Shown piece after piece: positions 1 to 8,832 of a DNA stretch of 64,000 nt (the first letter of the stretch is position 1; each line of letters begins with the position of its first letter). Origin of the DNA: Microbacteriaceae bacterium. Its GTDB lineage: Bacteria > Actinomycetota > Actinomycetes > Actinomycetales > Microbacteriaceae. The position numbers and the translations under genes are program-made. The notes beneath the pieces were generated by a model, which was given only the letters and a program-made list of their open reading frames with translations, was not told where the DNA came from and did no database searches. Location of the stretch: positions 14,145-78,144 of the forward strand of contig JAHEFZ010000002.1 in NCBI GenBank assembly GCA_024639935.1, given 5' to 3'.

Positions 1-255
1 TATGGCGCCCGAATCCCCGATTCCGCCAGAAAGAGATTGGGTAATGGGACCGGTCTCGACATATTGATTGAAATTCGCGTCAACTTCGCCTGCCGTGTTG
101 AAGTTATACGACAACGACACACTTGCCCAGGACGCCGGAGCACCGACAAACAACGTGGCGACCAACGCTATGACCAGAGTGAACGCTGATCTAATTACAG
201 TGAACTTTACGAGATTTCGAAAATTTTTCACTCGAAAAAATTTACGTGCGCGCAA
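1..255 (-). CDS. Secreted protein, N-terminal part only (runs off the window)
   Basis: Reading the minus strand gives an open frame from position 255 to the left edge. A basic N-terminus (RARKFFRVKNFRN) is followed by a hydrophobic stretch (SAFTLVIALVATLFVGAPA) and a probable cleavage site ASWA, so this is a signal peptide. The mature part (SLSYNFNTAGEVDANF) resembles nothing I can name. I chose the TTG at 255 because GAGAAG lies 6 nt upstream; a GTG at 231 is the alternative. The product is exported; its function is unknown. Confidence 0.6.
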   Translation of the reverse strand, partial: MRARKFFRVKNFRNLVKFTVIRSAFTLVIALVATLFVGAPASWASVSLSYNFNTAGEVDANFNQYVETGPITQSLSGGIGDSGAI

Positions 256-343
256 TTTCAACTTCTCTCTGGGTGGGTTAGCTCTTAGTCACCGCAAAAA
301 CCTGCATAGGGTAACGAAATCAATGTATTAAACTTACACGAGT

Positions 344-349
344 TACTAT
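344..349 (+). promoter_or_regulatory. Candidate -10 element (TACTAT) for the 388 surface-protein gene
   Basis: TACTAT lies 38 nt before the ATG at 388, in an AT-rich stretch between two divergent secreted-protein genes. A GGAGAGG ribosome binding site sits between it and the start. No clear -35 is seen, so the call is tentative. Confidence 0.35.
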
Positions 350-387
350 AGGATTTAAGGCATGCCGCCGCGGGGAGAGGGTTTTCT

Positions 388-1125
388 ATGATAAGGCTCG
401 TGCGTCCCGCGTTGTCGGTAATTCTTGCGCTCGTCAGTTTCCTCGCAATGCCGCTTTCCGCTAACGCGGCTTCCTTTGGCGAAGGATTTGCGGTGAGCGG
501 AAATGCGTCGCCCGCGTTGCCGTCGTGCACCGAGGATGGCGTGTTTGAAGAATTCACGCTGTCGAGCCTCGGCGACCCCTACAGCGACGCCTCAGGGCAA
601 ACCGAATCACTCGGTGACAACCGACTGGCGTTGGTAAGAGGCCGTGACCGCAATTTCCCTTGGGCGCTCAAACTAATCGATTCCAACGGTCACGAGCTCC
701 GCTACGACAGCGGAACGTCAGAGTGGATTGGGTCTGACGATCCGGCTTTCGGCGACGCGGCTCAGTGGTCAACGACGGGTCTTGTTTACGGCCGTTCGTC
801 CGAAGGACGCTACTACGTGTCCTACGACACGGATGCCGGAATCTTTTTGGCTGATGCGGAACCTGGGGGTTCTGTGTCGTACATCCCGACGGACGAATTA
901 AACGACTGCGTCGAACAAGCAGCGGTGCTGAAGGGTTCCGTGAAATTTAATTCAGGATCGAACGGGTCGAGCCCAACAGTGAGCGCCGAAAAGGTCACCG
1001 CAATCGCCTTCACCGGGCTAAACAGTGAATCCATCCTGTGGTTAGTCGCAATTGGCGTGGGTGCAATCGTGAGTGGTGCATTGGTGCTTGCGGGGCGCAA
1101 GCGCACATCTCGCTCAGGCAGCTAG
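388..1125 (+). CDS. Cell-surface protein with signal peptide and C-terminal IAFTG sorting-like anchor
   Basis: The 245-residue product starts with a signal peptide (MIRLVRPALSVILALVSF, cleavage near SANAA) and ends with a motif IAFTG, a hydrophobic segment (ILWLVAIGVGAIVSGALVLA) and a basic tail (GRKRTSR). That is the tripartite layout of sortase substrates; the variant resembles the LAxTG class recognised by class E sortases of actinobacteria. The middle of the protein (about residues 30-200) has two cysteines and no family I recognise. GGAGAGG upstream of the ATG supports the start. No sortase gene is in the window, so anchoring is inferred. Confidence 0.75.
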   Translation: MIRLVRPALSVILALVSFLAMPLSANAASFGEGFAVSGNASPALPSCTEDGVFEEFTLSSLGDPYSDASGQTESLGDNRLALVRGRDRNFPWALKLIDSNGHELRYDSGTSEWIGSDDPAFGDAAQWSTTGLVYGRSSEGRYYVSYDTDAGIFLADAEPGGSVSYIPTDELNDCVEQAAVLKGSVKFNSGSNGSSPTVSAEKVTAIAFTGLNSESILWLVAIGVGAIVSGALVLAGRKRTSRSGS

Positions 1126-1235
1126 CCCATCGATTTTCGTTGGCGCGAAGTCATCAAAGGTCAACGCAACTGAATTTAGGTTCTCGTGACCTTAGTCCAT
1201 CCCACCCTGGCGTGCCCGTCGTTCGCGGAAGTGTC

Positions 1236-2564
<1,329 letters not shown>

Positions 2565-2585
2565 TTCCTGCGGGGACCCCTTCGA

Positions 2586-2591
2586 TAGGCT
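2586..2591 (+). promoter_or_regulatory. -10 element TAGGCT of a leaderless orn transcript
   Basis: TAGGCT, then 6 nt (AAACGA), then the orn ATG at 2598. The hexamer and spacing are identical to argG. No ribosome binding site is present between the two. Confidence 0.6.
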
Positions 2592-2597
2592 AAACGA

Positions 2598-3254
2598 ATG
2601 GCACCCAACGACTACCTCAACGACAATCGCTTCATTGTGTGGCTCGATCTTGAAATGACGGGTCTCCACATCAACACATCCGAACCGGGGAAGCGCGACG
2701 ACGAGATTGTCGAAATCGGCGTCATCGTGACAGACGGCAACTTAGTTCCCCAAGACGAAGGACTTCAACTCGTCATCAAACCGACCGACGCCGCCATGGC
2801 GAACATGGGAAGCTTCGTTCGAAATATGCACGTCAAGAGCGGTCTTCTACCCCTCATCAAAGATGGTGTCTCTGTGGCGGAGGCAGAAAGGCAGGTGCTT
2901 GCCTACATCACCCAACACGTCCCCGTTCGTCAAACCGCCCAGATGGGTGGTAACACAATTCATATGGATCGACGATTCTTGGCAAAATACATGCCCGCCG
3001 TCGAAGACTGGGTTCACTACCGCAACGTCGACACCTCGACCATCAAAGAAGTGCTTTTTCGGTGGTTCCCTTATGTCGTCGATGCCGCCCCCGAAAAATT
3101 GGGCAACCACCGCGCGTTGGCCGACGCGATTGAGTCGATTCGCGAACTCGCGTTTTACCGAGAATTGCTGTTTAGCATGGATTCAATCCCCGTGGACAAA
3201 CTCGAAGCCGCCAAAAAATTCGCCACTGATGCCTGGTCAGAATTACTGGCATAA
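2598..3254 (+). CDS. orn: Oligoribonuclease (DEDDh 3'-5' exonuclease)
   Basis: Degrades 2-5 nt RNA fragments to mononucleotides at the end of mRNA decay. The DEDDh residues are visible: D17 and E19 in WLDLEMTGL, an Asp in NTIHMDRRFLAKYMP, and the His/Asp pair in NHRALADAIESIREL. At 218 residues it is slightly longer than usual, owing mainly to an insertion (HINTSEPGKRDDE) after the first motif, where E. coli Orn has a shorter linker, and a modest C-terminal tail. It is followed at 27 nt by tRNA-His, which could be cotranscribed. Confidence 0.94.
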   Translation: MAPNDYLNDNRFIVWLDLEMTGLHINTSEPGKRDDEIVEIGVIVTDGNLVPQDEGLQLVIKPTDAAMANMGSFVRNMHVKSGLLPLIKDGVSVAEAERQVLAYITQHVPVRQTAQMGGNTIHMDRRFLAKYMPAVEDWVHYRNVDTSTIKEVLFRWFPYVVDAAPEKLGNHRALADAIESIRELAFYRELLFSMDSIPVDKLEAAKKFATDAWSELLA

Positions 3255-3280
3255 TAGAACAGTTGCGTCTCGGCGCACAT

Positions 3281-3354
3281 GGTGGCTATAGCTCAGTTGG
3301 CAGAGCGTCTGGTTGTGGTCCTGAAGGTCGCGGGTTCGAGCCCCGTTAGCCACC
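3281..3354 (+). tRNA. tRNA-His (anticodon GTG)
   Basis: The acceptor stem GTGGCTA pairs with TAGCCAC, with an extra G at -1 (3281) opposite discriminator C, the identity mark of tRNA-His. The D arm is GCTC/GAGC, the anticodon GTG lies at 3315-3317, and the T arm contains GGTTCGAGC. The full CCA end is not encoded in register with C73. The middle base pair of the anticodon stem is a T-T mismatch (TCTGG against CCTGA), which is unusual for this tRNA. Confidence 0.93.
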
Positions 3355-3372
3355 CACCGTCTTTCCCTGGTT

Positions 3373-3876
3373 TCACGTGTGAACGATGACCGTTGCTGTT
3401 GAAATCGGGTCGTTGCTCGCGATGTGCTCGTCAACCTGCGCATCCCAGGCGTTGTACAACGACGTGAATTCTCCACGGTCGCGGACGGCCAATCGTTCCG
3501 ACCGAATCGGCTCGTCGCATTCAACCCACAGCACGGTCGACGCAAGTTCCCGCGACGAGGGGGTGCTGACGCCACACCCCTCGACCACGACAATATTCGA
3601 TGGCTGGACGTCAACGAAATCGCCGGCGACGTCGTGTTTCCAATCCCATGCCCTGAAGCGTCCCTGTTGCCCCAGGGCAATTGGCATCATGAATGTTTCG
3701 AACATCGCATCACGCCCTGCAGCCAATCCGCGCCAACCGTGATACCCGTCGTCGAGATGCACGAGCGTCGCGTCGAGCGCGGCGGCGAGTCGAACAGCAA
3801 GATGCGTCTTACCTGCGCCGCTTTTCCCGTCAATCAGGATGATGTGCGGTTTAGGCAATTGCGCTGTTCCAAACAC
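3373..3876 (-). CDS. Small P-loop nucleoside-kinase-like protein at the end of the TPP-riboswitch operon
   Basis: The 167-residue protein has a clean Walker A motif GKSGAGKT (residues 17-24), a uridine-kinase-like block LVHLDDGYHGWRGL, and a WDW motif (FRAWDWKHD) as in small uridine-kinase-like ATPases. It starts inside the last 26 nt of ykoC, so it is translationally coupled to the ECF transporter and should lie under the same TPP riboswitch. Substrate is unknown. Position suggests a role in phosphorylating or trapping an imported thiamine precursor, but this is inference; a generic nucleoside kinase remains possible. Confidence 0.7.
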   Translation of the reverse strand: MFGTAQLPKPHIILIDGKSGAGKTHLAVRLAAALDATLVHLDDGYHGWRGLAAGRDAMFETFMMPIALGQQGRFRAWDWKHDVAGDFVDVQPSNIVVVEGCGVSTPSSRELASTVLWVECDEPIRSERLAVRDRGEFTSLYNAWDAQVDEHIASNDPISTATVIVHT

Positions 3877-4591
3877 CGATGTATGCCACGACGAACATGG
3901 CTGAAATGCCGATTGCGACGGAACCCGCTATTAGCGTCCAGTCTCGGATACCCAAAGGACGATACACGCTCCAAGTCCGGTTTGGCCGCGAGAAGCCACG
4001 AATCTCGGCGACGTCGCTCATCCGAACGGCTCGACGAATTGCGATGACCAGTGTCGTCAGCGCCACGGTGAACGGTGTCGGAGCGCGGCCATTAGCGCGC
4101 TGAGCCTGTTGCGTTTCATCGAGGTCGGATGCGATCACGGGAACCAACCTCAACGCAATCAGTGTCGCTAACGCGACGCGATCGGGCACGAGTCGTTTCA
4201 CGGCGCACGTTGCCAAAACCTCGTGAGCGGAAATCGCCCCAGCAACGAGCAACGCGGGTAGCGCAATTGAGATGACGCGCAACACTGCGGCGCTAGATGT
4301 CGCAATCGAGCCGTCGCTGATGTGTATGAATCCCCAATGGAAAAGCGTGGCACCGCGATGAGTTCCGTACATCAGCGACGCAACACCCACCATTCCAACC
4401 ACAGCGGCCAACACGTACATCGATGTACGCGAGGGCAACATGATGACGTCCGATGCCATTGCCGCGAGAAACGCGACCAGCGGAAGTCCAACGAGAATGG
4501 GCATCCACGGATCGACGCTCCAGACGAGGACGAACGCGGGGACCGCGCTCGACACGATGAGCGCCACCGAATGCGGGCGGTGTGCGGTCAC
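3851..4591 (-). CDS. ykoC: ECF transporter transmembrane component (YkoC/EcfT type)
   Basis: This 246-residue, highly hydrophobic protein has about five to six membrane segments and the two Arg-containing coupling motifs of EcfT proteins (QQAQRANGRAP and AEIRGFSRP), whose helices contact the ATPases. It follows ykoD with an ATGA overlap and precedes the P-loop kinase. Together with ykoE and ykoD it forms a group I ECF importer. The TPP riboswitch upstream indicates thiamine or a precursor such as hydroxymethylpyrimidine as the substrate. Confidence 0.85.
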   Translation of the reverse strand: MTAHRPHSVALIVSSAVPAFVLVWSVDPWMPILVGLPLVAFLAAMASDVIMLPSRTSMYVLAAVVGMVGVASLMYGTHRGATLFHWGFIHISDGSIATSSAAVLRVISIALPALLVAGAISAHEVLATCAVKRLVPDRVALATLIALRLVPVIASDLDETQQAQRANGRAPTPFTVALTTLVIAIRRAVRMSDVAEIRGFSRPNRTWSVYRPLGIRDWTLIAGSVAIGISAMFVVAYIGVWNSAIA

Positions 4592-5940
4592 AGGGTTTCT
4601 CCGAGATGGATGACTCGGTGTGCAAGTGAACGAACAAGCAGCTGATCATGAGATGCCAGCACAATCGAGCCCCCTGCATCGAGAAAATCCCGGAGCCGGT
4701 CGAGAAGGTCATGCCACGAATGGGCGTCTTGACCAAATGACGGTTCGTCGAGCAAAAGGATTCGGGGGTCACGCGACAGGGCAGAGGCAATCGCAAGCCT
4801 GCGCCGCTCGCCACCGCTCAGGCTTTGCGGATGTCGACGGTCCATCCCACGCAAGCCGACCGCAGCGCGTTCATGAGCGGGCGCTTCGTCCCCCACGGTT
4901 CCGTTTCCGAAACCGTACGACGGATTTTGTAACACGGATGACGCAAATTTCACCAGTGCTCGAGCGGGTATTCGGTGTGGCTCGGCACTCCGCTCAAGAT
5001 ACTCAACGGTTCCGCTGTGTGGAGCCAACAGTCCGCCGAGCACGCGCAGCGCAGTGGTTTTTCCTGCACCGTTGAGACCAGTGATTGCTACCGCCTCCCC
5101 TTCGCGCAGATTCAATGACGGCAACCGAAATGACTTCGCACCTTCTGCTCGACACACGACGAGTTTTCGCGTCGTGAGAACGGTCTGTGCGCCACGCTGG
5201 CGCGCCCTTGGCTTGGTGGCGCGCGAATGGCCCGGGACCCATACTCCGAGCGCTACGAGCGCTCCTCGTTGTGTAGCCAAGACATCGTCGAGAGGTCCGT
5301 CGAGAGCAATTCGGCCATCGGCAACGACGATGATCCGATCAACAAGCTTGCGCCAGAGCTTGATGCGATGCTCGACGATGACGAGGGCAGAAGTCGATTC
5401 CGTGATCACACGGTGGACGGCATCGCGGACCGTTTCCATTGAGATTCCATCGAGACTTGCGGTCGGTTCGTCCAACACCAAAAGGTCGGGACGCGATGCC
5501 ATCGCGGTGGCAATCGCGACCCGCTGTTTTTCGCCGCCCGAAAGGTGGCCGGTAGAGGACTCTATTGGGTTTGTCACACCAGCGGAATCCAGCGCTTCCC
5601 ATATTCGATCCTCAACCTCAGATGGATCCGTCACCGCGGTCTCGGCGACGAAGGCGACCTCATCGCGAATTGTGGGGAAAAGGATCTGTTCGTCTGGTTC
5701 CTGACCGACGAATGCCACCGCTTTCGCACGGCTCGTTCGCGTTCCATATTCTTCAACGAGTGAACTGTCTACCAATCCGGCTATCGCACGAACCAGAGTC
5801 GATTTCCCTCCTCCGCTTGGACCAGTGATGAGCACTCTCTCGCCAGGAGCGATTTTGAATGAAACATCGCGAAGCGTCTCCGAATTAGAGCCGTGAAAGG
5901 CCAACGACCAAGATTTGAATGAAACGAGGCTGCGGGACAT
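4588..5940 (-). CDS. ykoD: Dual-domain ECF transporter ATPase (YkoD type)
   Basis: Two ABC ATPase domains are fused in 450 residues. Domain one has Walker A GPSGGGKST (40-48), signature LSGGE and Walker B LLVLDEPTAS. Domain two has Walker A GLNGAGKTT (near 290), LSGGE and ILLLDEPSFGQD. Such a tandem ATPase is the YkoD arrangement, replacing separate EcfA1 and EcfA2. It powers uptake through YkoC and YkoE. The gene starts 1 nt after the ykoE stop and overlaps the ykoC start by 4 nt, so the four genes form one operon. Confidence 0.9.
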   Translation of the reverse strand: MSRSLVSFKSWSLAFHGSNSETLRDVSFKIAPGERVLITGPSGGGKSTLVRAIAGLVDSSLVEEYGTRTSRAKAVAFVGQEPDEQILFPTIRDEVAFVAETAVTDPSEVEDRIWEALDSAGVTNPIESSTGHLSGGEKQRVAIATAMASRPDLLVLDEPTASLDGISMETVRDAVHRVITESTSALVIVEHRIKLWRKLVDRIIVVADGRIALDGPLDDVLATQRGALVALGVWVPGHSRATKPRARQRGAQTVLTTRKLVVCRAEGAKSFRLPSLNLREGEAVAITGLNGAGKTTALRVLGGLLAPHSGTVEYLERSAEPHRIPARALVKFASSVLQNPSYGFGNGTVGDEAPAHERAAVGLRGMDRRHPQSLSGGERRRLAIASALSRDPRILLLDEPSFGQDAHSWHDLLDRLRDFLDAGGSIVLASHDQLLVRSLAHRVIHLGETL

Positions 5941-5941
5941 T

Positions 5942-6508
5942 TCATCGCCCGAACGTTGCGAGAATGCCGGTTTTGCTCAATGCGCGAACAAGAAGCAGCG
6001 AGAGTCCTGCTCCGAGGATTGCGCCCGATACCGTGGCAGACACGACATAGATCGTGGCGAATCCAACGCCTATTCCGGGATAAAAGTAGAAATATTCAAA
6101 GGTTCCCTGAACAACGCCTCCCAACGCACCCGCGGCCGCGACGACAAAGAATTCAACTTTGTTGCGTCGCATGAGTCGGAAACCCAACTCCATCGCCAAC
6201 CCCTGAGCGAAACCGAAAAGCAACACAGTGAAGCCCCACTGGTTTCCAATAATCGCCGAAACCGACGCGGCAATCATCTCTCCAAGAATGGCTGCACCGG
6301 GTCGGCGGACTACGAGTGGGACGAGCAAACCCCCGATGAGCCATACTCCGTCGAGCAGCGCAACGAAACCCGGAGACAGTCCGCTAAGGCCGAGCGACAA
6401 CGGCACGTACAGCGCATTCCATGCGACAAAGATCACGCCGGATGCAACAGCGAGCACGGCGGCGACAATTAGGTCGACGGTTCTCCAACCCGCAAACGTA
6501 TTATCCAT
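5942..6508 (-). CDS. ykoE: ECF transporter substrate-binding membrane component (YkoE family)
   Basis: A 188-residue integral membrane protein with about five to six helices, small for a transporter and typical of ECF S-components. Blocks such as VAWNALYVPLS, GGLLVPLVVRRPGAA, GNQWGF and QGTFEYFYFYPGI fit the YkoE family for hydroxymethylpyrimidine or thiamine. The N-terminus MDNTFAGWRTVDLIVAAVLA is a typical S-component start. It is the first gene behind the TPP riboswitch, 23 nt upstream, so it is expected to be repressed when thiamine pyrophosphate is plentiful. Confidence 0.87.
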   Translation of the reverse strand: MDNTFAGWRTVDLIVAAVLAVASGVIFVAWNALYVPLSLGLSGLSPGFVALLDGVWLIGGLLVPLVVRRPGAAILGEMIAASVSAIIGNQWGFTVLLFGFAQGLAMELGFRLMRRNKVEFFVVAAAGALGGVVQGTFEYFYFYPGIGVGFATIYVVSATVSGAILGAGLSLLLVRALSKTGILATFGR

Positions 6509-6512
6509 AGTG

Positions 6513-6534
6513 GTGCACTCTCTATCCTGTGCAC
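6513..6534 (-). promoter_or_regulatory. Possible expression platform: GTGCAC inverted repeat flanking the ykoE Shine-Dalgarno
   Basis: Two copies of GTGCAC (6513-6518 and 6529-6534) flank a 10-nt loop AGGATAGAGA that contains the ribosome binding site for ykoE. The distal copy shares 3 nt with the 3' strand of riboswitch helix P1, so the two structures compete. Which state exposes the binding site cannot be decided by eye. Confidence 0.5.
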
Positions 6535-6623
6535 GGGATGAAACTGCCTTCCCAATCCGGCATTATCCGGTTGGTATGACGGTCGAAGCCTTGGCTTCCT
6601 CTCAGCTCTTCCGAGCTCCCGTG
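6532..6623 (-). ncRNA. TPP (thiamine pyrophosphate) riboswitch
   Basis: On the minus strand the region holds the conserved CTGAGAGG block, then CCGGATAATGCCGG and GGGAAGG, the signature of the THI element. Its ends form helix P1: CACGGGA (6617-6623) with TCCCGTG (6532-6538), a perfect 7-bp pair. Inner helices (GAGCTC/GAGCT region, AAGCC/GGCTT, CCGG/CCGG) are also visible. It sits directly upstream of ykoE and identifies the ECF transporter as thiamine-related. Confidence 0.92.
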
Positions 6624-6649
6624 AATCTGACCATCCTATCGTGCTGAAT

Positions 6650-6655
6650 TAGAAT
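6650..6655 (+). promoter_or_regulatory. -10 element TAGAAT of a leaderless terC-like transcript
   Basis: TAGAAT, 6 nt (GAACAG), then the ATG at 6662. The short distance leaves no room for a yybP-ykoY type leader, which often precedes TerC-family genes. Confidence 0.6.
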
Positions 6656-6661
6656 GAACAG

Positions 6662-7501
6662 ATGATCGAATTCTTGACCGACCCGGCCGTCTGGTTATCG
6701 ATGTCAACCCTGTCAATTCTCGAGATTGTTCTGGGAATTGACAACATCATCTTCATTACAATCCTCGCGTCTAACCTCCCCGAGGAGATGCGTAAGCGCG
6801 CTCAGGTCGTCGGACTGAGCGCCGCGATGGTCACTCGTGTGCTGATGTTGTTCGGAGCGTATTGGATCATCCAGCTCGACGACGACATTGCGACGCTCGG
6901 TAACTTTCACTTTTCTGGTCGCGATCTAATCCTGATTGCCGGTGGAATATTTCTCATTTATAAGTCGGTCACCGAGATCCACGAAAATCTTGAAGGCGAG
7001 GAAGGCAAGGCGAATCCTGCCCGCACTGGAGCAAAGGCGTTCGCGGCGATTATCGGCCAAATTCTTGTTCTCGACATTGTCTTCTCGATTGACGGAATCA
7101 TTACCGCTGTCGGCATGACCGTCGGAATGACGAACAGCCTGACAATCATGATTGTCGCGGTCGTCGTCTCCTCCATCGCGATGTTGTTCGCGGCGAACTG
7201 GGTTGGCGACTTTGTCACCAAGCACCCCACGGTCAAAATGCTCGCCCTCGCGTTTCTCGTTCTCATCGGAGCGTCACTGGTCGCCGAAGGATTCGGCTCC
7301 GAGATCGACAAGGCCTTCATTTACGGCCCGATGGCCTTCGCGGTGATTGTCGAAGCCCTCAACATCACGGCAAAAAACCGTCGTCAACGTCACTCTCGTG
7401 CAGAATCAGAACCGGTCGATCTTCACGACGCGATCGTGCCGAAACGGACAAGGTCCGTCTCTCGCAAACCCTCTTCATCACAGGGCACTTCCGCAAAATA
7501 A
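6662..7501 (+). CDS. TerC-family integral membrane protein (probable metal exporter)
   Basis: The 279-residue protein has about seven membrane helices with the paired acidic motifs of the family, LGIDNIIF near the N-terminus and FSIDGIITAVGM in the second repeat. Family members in other bacteria export manganese or help metalate exported proteins; the exact role here is not shown. The C-terminal 45 residues are basic and Ser/Arg-rich (RQRHSRAESEP, RTRSVSRKP), a cytoplasmic tail. Its stop lies 3 nt from the convergent stop of the glycosyltransferase gene. Confidence 0.88.
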   Translation: MIEFLTDPAVWLSMSTLSILEIVLGIDNIIFITILASNLPEEMRKRAQVVGLSAAMVTRVLMLFGAYWIIQLDDDIATLGNFHFSGRDLILIAGGIFLIYKSVTEIHENLEGEEGKANPARTGAKAFAAIIGQILVLDIVFSIDGIITAVGMTVGMTNSLTIMIVAVVVSSIAMLFAANWVGDFVTKHPTVKMLALAFLVLIGASLVAEGFGSEIDKAFIYGPMAFAVIVEALNITAKNRRQRHSRAESEPVDLHDAIVPKRTRSVSRKPSSSQGTSAK

Positions 7502-7504
7502 TTG

Positions 7505-8320
7505 CTATTGGGGCTTGCGAATCGCGCGGCTAAGACGTTTGCCCCAGTGCATCGTCTTCACGATGGGGTACACCGCCATGAAAACCGCCGCGGGGACACG
7601 TAGCCTGCGGTCGGGGATGCCGTGGTGGTTGTAGGTCCGATCGAATCGCATGAGGTACGACACCATGTCGGACGGACTGTCATCCATACGACGAAGCGAC
7701 ATTCCCGCGATGACGTGCGGTGCGTACACGATTTTGAGTCCGGCCCGATGAACATGGACGGCGAGGTCCAAGTCCTCGTGCATGAGGTCTTCTTCGTCAG
7801 CGCAGGTTTCATCCCGGACGGCGAGCCACGCGGAGCGGGTCATTCCCATATTCGAGCCAAACAAAAACTTGTAGTCACGGGCCAATCTGAACATTGCCTT
7901 GCGCATCGTGTCATCGGCAATTCGGCCGAAACGGCGGAACGGAAGTTCGTAATAGATTACGGGTCCCGTGATTGCGTCGACGGTCGGATCCGCGAAGGCT
8001 TTGGCGGTTTCCTCGACCCAGTTCGGTTCGACTATTGAGTCCGAGTCAATTCGACCAATAATGTCCCCCGTCGCGGAATTGAACCCCTTGTTACGGGTAG
8101 GCGTGATGCCTTGCGAATCCGCTTGCTCAATCAGGATGATGGGCGCGTCGGGATAGAGCGATTGCACCTCTCGAACAATGGCAACCGTGTTGTCAGTTGA
8201 CTTGTTGTTGACAACGATGATTTCGTGTGCGGGCACGGTTTGTGCAATACACGCCTCAAGGCAGGGAAGAATCGTTTCTTCCTCGTTGTAGGCGGGAATG
8301 ACGATAGAGACGCTCTTCAC
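7505..8320 (-). CDS. Glycosyltransferase family 2
   Basis: The first half is a GT-A fold: VSIVIPAYNEEETI at the N-terminus, ARNKG-like TRNKGF, and the metal-binding DxD as RIDSDS. A catalytic-base region (MHEDLDLAVHVHRAG) follows. No clear transmembrane anchor is present in 271 residues except a weak hydrophobic patch near the C-terminus (VPAAVFMAVYPIV). The start is GTG preceded by GGAC. Such enzymes usually add sugars to lipids or cell-wall polymers; the acceptor cannot be told from the sequence. Confidence 0.85.
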   Translation of the reverse strand: MKSVSIVIPAYNEEETILPCLEACIAQTVPAHEIIVVNNKSTDNTVAIVREVQSLYPDAPIILIEQADSQGITPTRNKGFNSATGDIIGRIDSDSIVEPNWVEETAKAFADPTVDAITGPVIYYELPFRRFGRIADDTMRKAMFRLARDYKFLFGSNMGMTRSAWLAVRDETCADEEDLMHEDLDLAVHVHRAGLKIVYAPHVIAGMSLRRMDDSPSDMVSYLMRFDRTYNHHGIPDRRLRVPAAVFMAVYPIVKTMHWGKRLSRAIRKPQ

Positions 8321-8434
8321 GAAGTCCTTTCAGGAACGGTCGTCCGAAAAGTCTATCGGTCAACATCACCTGTCCAGGTGGCTTGGGTGCGCCACGGGCG
8401 CAACATCATTTCGAGAGCTCACGGCATTTGTTTT

Positions 8435-8440
8435 TATTAT
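8435..8440 (+). promoter_or_regulatory. Candidate -10 element TATTAT of the cold-shock gene
   Basis: TATTAT lies in an AT-rich stretch about 130 nt before the cspA ATG. If used, it would give the long 5' leader typical of cspA-type mRNAs. No convincing -35 is seen. Confidence 0.35.
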
Positions 8441-8464
8441 TGTGCGGGATTCATGAAATTTGCG

Positions 8465-8479
8465 CTAGTGTCAAACTAG
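8465..8479 (+). repeat. Inverted repeat CTAGT-N5-ACTAG in the cspA leader
   Basis: A perfect 5-bp inverted repeat with a GTCAA spacer lies 92 nt upstream of cspA. It could be an operator or part of a structured cold-responsive leader. Nothing else is recognisable in the 250-nt gap between the glycosyltransferase gene and cspA, apart from a small ACCTG/CAGGT hairpin near 8370. Confidence 0.4.
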
Positions 8480-8570
8480 TCAGACATCACTCTCAGGCAG
8501 TTCTGGGACACAGGGATGGTGACGTTGGTGGGCGAAGTACGACCCATCAAACAGCAAGGAGCGCAGCATC

Positions 8571-8774
8571 ATGGCCACAGGCGTCGTGAAATGGTTTAAC
8601 AACGAAAAGGGTTATGGTTTCATCACCCCCGATGAGGGCGGTCCCGACCTCTTCGCACACTTCAGCTCGATCGAGACCGACGGTTTCAAGAGTCTCGCTG
8701 AGAACCAGAAGGTCGAATTTGAGGTAGCACAGGGCGACAAGGGCCCTCAGGCGGCACACATTCGCCCCCTCTAA
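8571..8774 (+). CDS. cspA: Cold-shock protein (CspA family)
   Basis: A 67-residue single cold-shock domain. RNP1 is KGYGFITP and RNP2 is DLFAHFSSI, so it binds single-stranded RNA or DNA and acts as an RNA chaperone. The length is standard and AAGGAG lies upstream of the ATG. It is monocistronic, closed by a strong hairpin terminator right after the stop. Confidence 0.96.
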   Translation: MATGVVKWFNNEKGYGFITPDEGGPDLFAHFSSIETDGFKSLAENQKVEFEVAQGDKGPQAAHIRPL

Positions 8775-8786
8775 GTTCTCGACTTA

Positions 8787-8822
8787 AACTAAGGCGCTTC
8801 TCTCGCGAGAAGCGCCTTAGTT
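8787..8822 (+). terminator. Strong hairpin terminator after cspA
   Basis: A 16-bp perfect stem (AACTAAGGCGCTTCTC with GAGAAGCGCCTTAGTT) closes on a TCGC loop. No long T-tract follows. The position, 12 nt after the cspA stop and before the convergent 57-residue gene, suggests it stops transcription from both sides. Confidence 0.8.
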
Positions 8823-8832
8823 CGTTAAGCGG

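Noticed and set aside
6624-6661. Possible yybP-ykoY manganese riboswitch before the TerC-family gene
   Set aside because: Only 38 nt separate the TPP aptamer on the other strand from the start codon, and a leaderless promoter fits, so there is no room for such an element.
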